This document shows positions 14,952-20,163 of a stretch of DNA of 20,163 nt, piece after piece. The notes under the pieces are model-generated. The model saw only the letters and a list, made by a program, of their open reading frames with translations, ran no database searches and was not told where the DNA came from. Every line of letters begins with the position of its first letter. Within the stretch, counting starts at the first letter, position 1. Origin of the DNA: an uncultured Clostridia bacterium (GTDB lineage Bacteria; Bacillota; Clostridia; Oscillospirales; QAKW01); assembly GCA_944387905.1 (NCBI GenBank), contig CALXGU010000007.1, positions 1 through 20,163 of the forward strand. The letters are read 5' to 3'. A program made the translations under genes and the position numbers.

Positions 14952-14975
14952 GGGGGACAGCTACTGCCGTCCCCC
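14952..14975. repeat. REP-like GC-rich hairpin
   Basis: GGGGGAC (14952-14958) pairs with GTCCCCC (14969-14975). On the minus strand the stem continues through a G-U pair and two G-C pairs to a 4-base AGTA loop, so it is most stable as minus-strand RNA. No U-tract follows on either side. It resembles the GGGGAC.../...GTCCCC palindromes seen near REP-associated transposases in other bacteria, by general appearance only. Confidence 0.55.
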
Positions 14976-14994
14976 TGCTTGTTTTCTTAAAGCG

Positions 14995-15020
14995 ACGCTC
15001 CCGTTTTCGGGAGCGTTTTT
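14995..15020 (+). terminator. Plus-strand terminator of the HAD-DMT-EEP operon
   Basis: Stem ACGCTCCCG (14995-15003) / CGGGAGCGT (15008-15016) with a TTTT loop and a T-run at 15016-15020. It is the same hairpin as at 14907-14932 in opposite orientation and ends 4 bases before the last codon of the convergent ABC gene. Confidence 0.9.
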
Positions 15021-15024
15021 ATTA

Positions 15025-16902
15025 TCAGTCGAGTTCTTTTTTGCCGGTATAAAGTTCATAATATCTGCCCTTTTGTTCCAGCAGGTCATCATGATCACCG
15101 CGTTCAATGATCTGACCGTGTTCAAGTACCATTATAGCATTGGCATTTCTGACAGTCGAAAGTCTGTGCGCTATGACGAATGTGGTACGCTCTTTCATAA
15201 GTCTGTCCATACCGTGCTCTATATGGCGTTCGGTACGCGTATCGACCGAACTTGTTGCCTCATCAAGGACAAGGATAGGAGCTTTGGAAACAGCTGCGCG
15301 GGCAATATTCAAAAGCTGACGCTGTCCCTGTGATAAATTGGCTCCGTCGCCCTCGATCATGGTGTTATATCCGTCGGACAGACGCATTATAAAACTGTGC
15401 GCGCTTGCGGTCTTGGCTGCGGCTATGACTTCATCGTCTGTCGCGTCAAGTCTGCCGTAACGTATGTTGTCCATAACCGTACCGGTAAACAAATGGGTAT
15501 CCTGCAAAACCATCGCTATATTACGGCGCAGATCGTCCATTTTATAATCCCGTATATCCACACCGTCAATTGTGATTCTGCCTTCCTGTATATCATAAAA
15601 TCTGTTGAGAAGATTTGTGACTGTAGTCTTACCTGCACCGGTAGAGCCTACAAACGCTATTTTCTGACCCGGTTTGGCGTACAGCGATATGTTCTTTAGT
15701 ATTGTTTTGTCGGGATCATATCCGAATGTAACATCATCCAGTATTACATGTCCCTTTATATTATCTCCTGAAACAGCATTTTCACGATCAGCGGGCTCAG
15801 GATCAAGGTCTAATACCTTAAATACCCTTTCAGCTCCGGCAAGCGCGGAAAAAATCGTCGCCATCTGCTGAGAAATAGTATTTATAGGCATCGAAAAATG
15901 TCTTGCAAAGTTTACGAAAATAGTAAGTCCGCCTACATCAAAGCCTCTCAATACACAAAGTATACCGCCTATTCCCGCTGTCAGCGAATAGCTTATCTGC
16001 GAGGTATTGCCCATGATAGGACCCATTACACCGCCCCAAAACTGAGCGTGTATCTGTTTATTGCGCAAGTCCTCGTTTAAAGTGGAAAATTCCTCAACGC
16101 AGACATGCTCATGATTAAATACCTTTACGACCTTCTGACCGGATACCAGTTCTTCTATATATCCGTTTACTGCACCCAGCGCCTCTTGCTGTGAGGTATA
16201 ATACTTACGACTCATTTTGCCTATTGCGGAGCCGCCCAGTATAAATATCGGTGAAAATACAAGAGTTATCATCGTAAGCCAGATATTTGTATAAATCATC
16301 ATAAACAGCGTGCCGATCAGAGTTATAGTTCCCGATATAAGCGAAACGACAGAGTTGTCAAGCATCATGGAGATATTGTCGACATCGTTTGTAAACCGGC
16401 TCATTACATCGCCTGTACTGTTATTATCAAAAAATCTGACCGGTAATGATTGGATTTTATCAAACAGATCATTTCTTATTTTTTCAATAGCGCTCTGTGA
16501 TATAACAAGCATCGTTCTCTGCTGCATATAAGTAAATGCAACACCGACAAGATATATGCCCAGCATTATAGCTATCATCATGATAAGATAGGATACACGC
16601 TCAGATACAGTTTTATCCGCGTCAGTGAGATTATTGATTACGGGTCTGAGCATATATGAGCCTGCAAGGCTTGTTGCCGTTGAACCTATCATAAAAACAA
16701 GTACAAATATCAGCTTTATCTTATATATAGCCAAATATGACAGCAGTCTTTTCATGGTATGCTTTGCATTTTTTGGCTTGCCATGAGCGTGCATACCCCG
16801 GCCCCTGCCTGGCCCGGGACCGCCGGGTCCCTGTTTTGCGCTATCAAGTCCGGATGCGCCGCTGTACTGCTTTTTCAGTTCTTCAAGATTTCTTGCAGCC
16901 AT
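15025..16902 (-). CDS. ABC multidrug exporter half, canonical ATPase subunit
   Basis: Fused membrane-ATPase half-transporter of 625 residues, probably the EfrB/TM288-type partner of the gene at 16902-18638. The N-terminal extension of about 45 residues is Gly/Pro/Arg/His-rich (GPGGPGPGRGRGMHAHGKPK), common in this subunit type. Six transmembrane helices follow (about residues 55-345), with NDVDNISMMLDNSV and the coupling-helix region. NBD motifs: Walker A VGSTGAGKTTVTNL, Q-loop MVLQDTHLFTGTV, signature NLSQGQRQLLNIARA, Walker B ILVLDEATSSVD with catalytic Glu, and switch His in FVIAHRLSTVR. All are canonical. Its ATG shares one base with the preceding stop (TAATG), with AAAGGAGG upstream. A lipid or drug substrate is inferred from the family and the marR neighbour. 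Confidence 0.95.
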   Translation of the reverse strand: MAARNLEELKKQYSGASGLDSAKQGPGGPGPGRGRGMHAHGKPKNAKHTMKRLLSYLAIYKIKLIFVLVFMIGSTATSLAGSYMLRPVINNLTDADKTVSERVSYLIMMIAIMLGIYLVGVAFTYMQQRTMLVISQSAIEKIRNDLFDKIQSLPVRFFDNNSTGDVMSRFTNDVDNISMMLDNSVVSLISGTITLIGTLFMMIYTNIWLTMITLVFSPIFILGGSAIGKMSRKYYTSQQEALGAVNGYIEELVSGQKVVKVFNHEHVCVEEFSTLNEDLRNKQIHAQFWGGVMGPIMGNTSQISYSLTAGIGGILCVLRGFDVGGLTIFVNFARHFSMPINTISQQMATIFSALAGAERVFKVLDLDPEPADRENAVSGDNIKGHVILDDVTFGYDPDKTILKNISLYAKPGQKIAFVGSTGAGKTTVTNLLNRFYDIQEGRITIDGVDIRDYKMDDLRRNIAMVLQDTHLFTGTVMDNIRYGRLDATDDEVIAAAKTASAHSFIMRLSDGYNTMIEGDGANLSQGQRQLLNIARAAVSKAPILVLDEATSSVDTRTERHIEHGMDRLMKERTTFVIAHRLSTVRNANAIMVLEHGQIIERGDHDDLLEQKGRYYELYTGKKELD

Positions 16903-18638
16903 TATTGAGCGCCTCCTTTCTTGTCATTCTGTGAATAATATATCTCCTTATATTCCTCATTGTTTTCAATAAGCTGATCATGAGTACCGATTCCGGTTAT
17001 AACGCCTTCATCCATAACGACTATCTTATCCGCGTCTATTACCGATGATATACGCTGAGCTATAATAATCTTAGTCGAATCAGCAAGTTCGTTTTTAAAT
17101 GCGCGGCGGATATTTGCTTCGGTCGCGGTATCAACAGCGCTTGTCGAGTCATCAAGAATAAGTATTTTCGGATTTTTAAGCAGCGCGCGCGCGATACAAA
17201 GTCTTTGCTTCTGACCGCCGGATACGTTTGTTCCGCCCTGGTCGAGCTCTGTCTTATACCCGTCGGTAAAACTCTCTATAAATCCGCTTGCCTGTGCGCT
17301 TTGGCATACCTCACGCACCCGTTCATCTGACGCGTTTTCATCGCCCCAGCGCAGGTTATCCTCGATCGTTCCGGAAAACAGGACATTTTTCTGAAGTACC
17401 ATGCCTACTCCCTCGCGCAGATTATACAGATTGTAATCTCTCACATCTACTCCGTCTATCAGCACCTGTCCTTCATCTACATCGTAAAGCCTCGGTATCA
17501 GCGAAACAAGCGTTGTTTTTCCGCAGCCGGTCGAGCCGATTATTCCGACTATCTCTCCCGGCTCGATTGTAAGATTGATTTTATCCAAAACCTTTCCGGG
17601 ACTGGTCTTATAATATCTGAAGCTGACATTTTTGAATTCAATTTTACCCGACTGTACTTGCAAATCGGCATGTGAGGCTCCCGCATCAGTGATGTCGATC
17701 TTTTCGTCAAGTACCTCTTTGATACGCTTTGCCGACGCTAATGCACGTGATGAGAACATAAACATCATAGTAACCATAACCAGTGACATCAGTATCTGAG
17801 TGATATAGGTTATAAATGCTATGAGGTCGCCGTCCAGCATCTGTCCGTTCATTACCAGTCTTCCGCCGAGCCACAAAACAGACACGATCGTCAGATTCAT
17901 TATCAGAGTCATAAACGGCTGCATGCAGATCATTACAAGCATTGCACTCATGCCGGCTTTTTTAAGGTTTCCGTTTGATTTCCTGAATTTCTTGATTTCA
18001 AAATCGCGGCGTACAAAAGATTTTACGACACGTACATTGGTTATGTTTTCCTGTATGTTGGAGTTAAGTGCATCGACTTTTTCCTGCATAATTCCAAATC
18101 TCGGAAAACCGATACGTATGATTATTAACAGTACTATAAAAAGTACCGGTATGGCGACCGCAAGTACGACTGCCAGAGACGGACGCAGCATTATTGCCAT
18201 TATCAGCGCTCCGATCAGCATACCAGGCGCACGCAAGAACATACGCAGCAGCATATTAACAAAGTTTTGGATCTGTGTTATATCATTGGTAAGTCTTGTC
18301 ACAAGCGAGCCTGTTGAAAACTTATCTATATTCGAAAATGAAAACGACTGTATTTTCGCAAATACATCACGCCTTACATCTGTTGCAAAGTTGACTGATG
18401 CTTTCGCACCAAAATATGCTCCGCCAATACCACCTAACATCATAAGTACCGCCGTCAATATCATAAGCGCGCATATACCTATTATATTCTGCCAGTTGTT
18501 TTCGTTAACGCCTTCATTTATTATCAGTGACAAAAACTTCGGCATTAAAACCTCGCCTATTACCTCTACTATCATACAAAGCGGTCCCAATATGAAAAAC
18601 AGGGTATACGGTTTTACGTATTTCATCCATCTTTTCAT
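16902..18638 (-). CDS. ABC multidrug exporter half, degenerate ATPase subunit
   Basis: Half-transporter of 578 residues: six transmembrane helices (about residues 10-310) then an NBD. Walker A GIIGSTGCGKTTLV, Q-loop MVLQKNVLFSGT and signature NVSGGQKQRLCIARALL are intact. The residue after Walker B is Asp instead of the catalytic Glu (ILILDDSTSAVD), and the switch His is Gln (IIAQRISSVID). This is the known pattern of the degenerate-site subunit in heterodimeric exporters (TM287, EfrA, BmrC type), so one competent ATP site per dimer is expected, supplied with the Walker B Glu of the 15025-16902 protein. The ribosome site GAGGAGAGGTGA overlaps the marR stop 9 bases before this ATG, implying coupling to marR. 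The AUG is a clear choice. Confidence 0.95.
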   Translation of the reverse strand: MKRWMKYVKPYTLFFILGPLCMIVEVIGEVLMPKFLSLIINEGVNENNWQNIIGICALMILTAVLMMLGGIGGAYFGAKASVNFATDVRRDVFAKIQSFSFSNIDKFSTGSLVTRLTNDITQIQNFVNMLLRMFLRAPGMLIGALIMAIMLRPSLAVVLAVAIPVLFIVLLIIIRIGFPRFGIMQEKVDALNSNIQENITNVRVVKSFVRRDFEIKKFRKSNGNLKKAGMSAMLVMICMQPFMTLIMNLTIVSVLWLGGRLVMNGQMLDGDLIAFITYITQILMSLVMVTMMFMFSSRALASAKRIKEVLDEKIDITDAGASHADLQVQSGKIEFKNVSFRYYKTSPGKVLDKINLTIEPGEIVGIIGSTGCGKTTLVSLIPRLYDVDEGQVLIDGVDVRDYNLYNLREGVGMVLQKNVLFSGTIEDNLRWGDENASDERVREVCQSAQASGFIESFTDGYKTELDQGGTNVSGGQKQRLCIARALLKNPKILILDDSTSAVDTATEANIRRAFKNELADSTKIIIAQRISSVIDADKIVVMDEGVITGIGTHDQLIENNEEYKEIYYSQNDKKGGAQ

Positions 18639-18647
18639 ATATTTTGA

Positions 18648-19085
18648 TCACCTCTCCTCATCACTCAGATTTTTTTCTATTTTTAATAAATAATTTTCAA
18701 ATTCATTTAACTGTTTTTGGCTGAAGCCTTTAAACATGCTCTTATCAACAGAACGAAAAATAGAACATGATTTGTCTATTATCTCTTTTCCGCGCTGTGT
18801 TATTTGTATGCGGTTCTGACGCATATCTTTATCATCTGTCGTTCTTGATATGTATCCGCTGGTCTCCAGCTTCTTGATTGTCACCGCTACAGCCGCATAA
18901 CTCACGCCGAATTCCTTGGCTATATCCTTCTGTGACGGAGCGCTGGGCAATCTGGCCAAATACATCAGCAGTCTATGCTGCGAATGATGTATGCCCAGCT
19001 GTCCCACAAGCTGCTCACACCTGCTTCTGTGCAGTTTCAATGCGCTCATCATCAGATGGACATTATTTGAATATTTGTCCTTCAA
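18648..19085 (-). CDS. MarR-family transcriptional regulator, probable repressor of the exporter operon
   Basis: Winged-helix dimeric repressor. About 145 residues: N-terminal dimerisation helices, the HTH with helix 2-3 (SQKDIAKEFGVSYAAVAVTIKKLETSGYI), the wing (SRTTDDKDMRQNRIQITQRG, with the family DxRxxxxxLT-type Asp-Arg), then C-terminal dimerisation helices. The start is uncertain. No suitable ATG exists near the N-terminus; TTG 19085 has AGAAGG 8 bases upstream and is preferred, while a TTG at 19103 lacks a ribosome site. An ATG at residue 12 of the chosen frame would cut the first helix. It is the first gene of the marR-ABC-ABC operon; a perfect palindrome between its promoter and start suggests that it represses itself and the exporter until a ligand releases it. 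Confidence 0.92.
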   Translation of the reverse strand: MKDKYSNNVHLMMSALKLHRSRCEQLVGQLGIHHSQHRLLMYLARLPSAPSQKDIAKEFGVSYAAVAVTIKKLETSGYISRTTDDKDMRQNRIQITQRGKEIIDKSCSIFRSVDKSMFKGFSQKQLNEFENYLLKIEKNLSDEER

Positions 19086-19108
19086 ATCATGCACCTTCTT
19101 CAACCAAA

Positions 19109-19126
19109 TAGTTAACGCGTTAACTA
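19109..19126. promoter_or_regulatory. Perfect 18-bp palindrome, probable MarR operator
   Basis: TAGTTAACGCGTTAACTA is fully self-complementary and of the size bound by MarR dimers. It begins about 4 bases downstream of the predicted transcript start, so binding would block RNA polymerase escape. A further partial half-site (TTAACT on the minus strand, 19150-19145) lies in the promoter spacer. Confidence 0.8.
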
Positions 19127-19136
19127 ACCGCTATAT

Positions 19137-19164
19137 ATTATATCAGTTAATTTTTATATGTCAA
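19137..19164 (-). promoter_or_regulatory. Consensus promoter with extended -10 for marR-ABC-ABC
   Basis: Minus strand TTGACA (19164-19159), 16-bp spacer ending in TGA, and TATAAT (19142-19137), making TGnTATAAT. Predicted start near 19130. Both hexamers are exact consensus, so unrepressed output should be high, in keeping with tight repressor control. Confidence 0.88.
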
Positions 19165-19202
19165 CCCCGATTTTACTTTTTACAATTTATTAATACTTAC
19201 AT

Positions 19203-19232
19203 AAAAAAATCATGGCATCATAAAGATGCCAT
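19203..19232 (-). terminator. Terminator after the Spo0A-like gene
   Basis: Stem ATGGCATC (19212-19219) / GATGCCAT (19225-19232), 5-base loop, followed on the minus strand by GA and seven T (19209-19203). It lies 13 bases past the stop codon and separates this gene from the marR promoter. Confidence 0.9.
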
Positions 19233-19245
19233 AACAAAATTGATT

Positions 19246-20046
19246 TTAAATAATACCCAATTCGCTCTTGACTTTTTCTGTCAGAATGGAAATAAACTGA
19301 CCGTTTGTCGGACACGCGCCCGGTTTTACGACACTGCCGAACATATCGTTGACAGCTATAAAATTACCGTTATCCCAACAGTATTTTATCGATACTCTTA
19401 CAGCGTGTTCAACGCTTGCCGCCGAAACACCCGACATTTTTGCCAAACCGGGATAAAGACGCTTTGTTAACGAATACAGTATTTCACTGTCATCAAGCGC
19501 GATTAGAACCGAATCCAAAATATATTTATATCCTCGCATTTTTGCGGGTATTCCCAAGGTGCTCAATATATTTCTTATGCAGCTTACGCACTTAACTCTG
19601 TCATAACGGTCTTCCCGATTCGGTTGAGATATTGCAGAGCCTGTACCGTATATGACAGATTTTCCCGAACTGTTTTTACTGTCTGCAATTTCTCTGAGCT
19701 TTTTGTCAAACAACAAATAGTCAAACGGTATAAGGCAATAATAACTTATATCTCTGCAGACCGACATATCCAGAAGATGACTTACATTGGATCTTGTTGC
19801 AACTACAAAAGCCGGATCACAAACTCCCACTGTCTTGACTTTCTCTATCATTTGACAGACATTCAGATCGTACATAAACGCATCGCAAATCACAATGTCA
19901 GGTTTTAATTTATTTACAGCGCATATGCAGTCAAAGCCGTACTCTACCGTATCGGCAACAGTATATTCAAACGTCTCCAGAAAATCCGTCACAAACTTGC
20001 AGCATTGATAATCGGAATAACCGACAACAACGGAAATACGTGCCAT
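19246..20046 (-). CDS. Spo0A-like response regulator with degenerate receiver domain
   Basis: 266 residues, the length of Spo0A (267), the master regulator of sporulation. The C-terminal effector domain (about residues 150-266) matches Spo0A: ILSTLGIPAKMRGYKYILDS, LYSLTKRLYPGLAKMSGVSA, SVEHAVRVSIKYCWDNGNF and CPTNGQFISILTEKVKSELG. In the recognition helix, B. subtilis Arg211 and Arg214 become Ser and His; Glu213 and Arg217 are kept. The N-terminal receiver (1-120) keeps the phospho-acceptor (IVICDAFMYDL, Asp55) and Thr84, but the acidic pair after strand 1 is Tyr10-Ser11 (VVVGYSDY) and the KPF lysine is Ile (CLIPFD), so Mg-dependent phosphorylation is doubtful. Start: ATG with GGAGG 8 bases upstream. 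It may be a second Spo0A paralogue or the lineage's only, altered copy; I therefore give no symbol. Confidence 0.88.
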   Translation of the reverse strand: MARISVVVGYSDYQCCKFVTDFLETFEYTVADTVEYGFDCICAVNKLKPDIVICDAFMYDLNVCQMIEKVKTVGVCDPAFVVATRSNVSHLLDMSVCRDISYYCLIPFDYLLFDKKLREIADSKNSSGKSVIYGTGSAISQPNREDRYDRVKCVSCIRNILSTLGIPAKMRGYKYILDSVLIALDDSEILYSLTKRLYPGLAKMSGVSAASVEHAVRVSIKYCWDNGNFIAVNDMFGSVVKPGACPTNGQFISILTEKVKSELGII

Positions 20047-20061
20047 TTACAGCCCTCCGCA

Positions 20062-20163
20062 TCATTTATCAGCGACCAAAAACGCATTTGGCAAAAATCT
20101 CATTCCGTCAGCATCTGAGCCGCTGGGATTATTTACAACTTCACCGGTGTATTGCAGAACTGT
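20062..20163 (-). CDS. C-terminal 33 codons of an unrecognised gene (cut by window edge)
   Basis: The frame reads TVLQYTGEVV then NNPSGSDADGMRFLPNAFLV and ADK, and stops at TGA 20064-20062, 15 bases before the Spo0A-like ATG. It is open to the window edge, has a natural codon mix, and stops just before the next gene's ribosome site, so a real gene end is likely. It does not resemble the end of SpoIVB, the usual neighbour upstream of spo0A. Too little is visible to name it. Confidence 0.55.
   Translation of the reverse strand, partial: TVLQYTGEVVNNPSGSDADGMRFLPNAFLVADK

Larger units (their letters stand above)
14907..15020. repeat. Composite inverted-repeat element: terminator - REP-like hairpin - inverted terminator
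   Basis: The 26 bases at 14907-14932 are the exact reverse complement of 14995-15020. Between them are weaker arms (AAGAAAC at 14939-14945 with GTTTTCTT at 14981-14988, one bulge) and a central GGGGGAC/GTCCCCC hairpin. The whole stretch fills the gap between the convergent EEP and ABC genes. It may be a REP- or MITE-like unit, or a duplicated bidirectional terminator. I cannot test whether it recurs elsewhere. Confidence 0.7.

Noticed and set aside
14907..15020. Small non-coding RNA between convergent operons
   Set aside because: No promoter is visible within or beside it; the structure is explained by opposed terminators and a palindromic repeat.
17821..18693. 290-codon open frame on the plus strand opposite the degenerate ABC subunit
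   Set aside because: Antisense shadow of a clearly conserved gene; no ribosome site, no recognisable protein.
19082..19090. Tiny ATG-ATT-TGA frame overlapping the marR start, possible leader peptide
   Set aside because: Only 3 bases from the AGAAGG site and two codons long; better explained as chance within the marR start region.

Overview
The window is chromosomal DNA from a member of the Clostridia (Bacillota), most likely an Oscillospiraceae/Ruminococcaceae-type gut or anaerobe lineage. This rests on protein resemblance and gene order only: a Spo0A-family regulator, ZapA, Maf and mreBCD-PBP2 in one run, minD next to a methylglyoxal-synthase gene, hisS-aspS in tandem, strong AGGAGG ribosome binding sites, TTG/GTG starts, and many near-consensus sigma-A promoters with 16-17 bp spacers. 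It is gene-dense on both strands, no gene-free stretch exceeds about 150 bp, and I see no tRNA, rRNA, CRISPR, prophage or intact transposon.

Left part (1-6630, all minus strand). Reading in the direction of transcription from 6630 down: an AEC-family permease; a single-pass membrane protein of unknown function with its own strong promoter and a TTG start; a shortened AMP-binding (ANL) protein lacking its catalytic motifs; minD with its own strong promoter; a methylglyoxal-synthase-like gene with several substituted active-site residues; a long hairpin terminator; then hisS overlapping aspS, which runs off the left edge. The minD/mgsA pair looks like a piece of the mre-min-rodA-mgsA cluster found in many Clostridia, here split off and inverted relative to mreBCD.

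Centre (6650-12646, plus strand). A divergent promoter region with a set of three related 11-bp half-sites drives a tightly packed operon zapA-dut-maf-mreB-mreC-mreD-pbp2 with overlaps or gaps of at most about a dozen bases, closed by a hairpin terminator. It joins division-ring assembly (ZapA), nucleotide-pool cleaning (dUTPase, Maf) and the elongasome (MreBCD and a class B PBP).

Right-centre (12663-15020). A promoter and three plus-strand genes: a HAD phosphatase, an EamA/DMT-type permease and an endonuclease/exonuclease/phosphatase-fold hydrolase. They meet a convergent operon in a 114-bp inverted-repeat structure: two identical terminator hairpins in opposite orientation flank a GGGGGAC/GTCCCCC REP-like hairpin.

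Right part (15025-20163, minus strand). An autoregulated-looking marR-ABC-ABC multidrug-exporter operon with an extended -10 promoter and a perfect 18-bp palindromic operator just downstream of the predicted start site; then a Spo0A-like regulator whose receiver keeps the phospho-acceptor Asp but has lost the acidic pair and the conserved Lys; then the last 33 codons of an unrecognised gene at the right edge.

The main points to follow up are the cluster of three diverged proteins around minD (pseudo-ANL, MinD with no obvious membrane-targeting tail, active-site-altered MgsA), the atypical Spo0A, the divergent operator array, and the composite terminator repeat.
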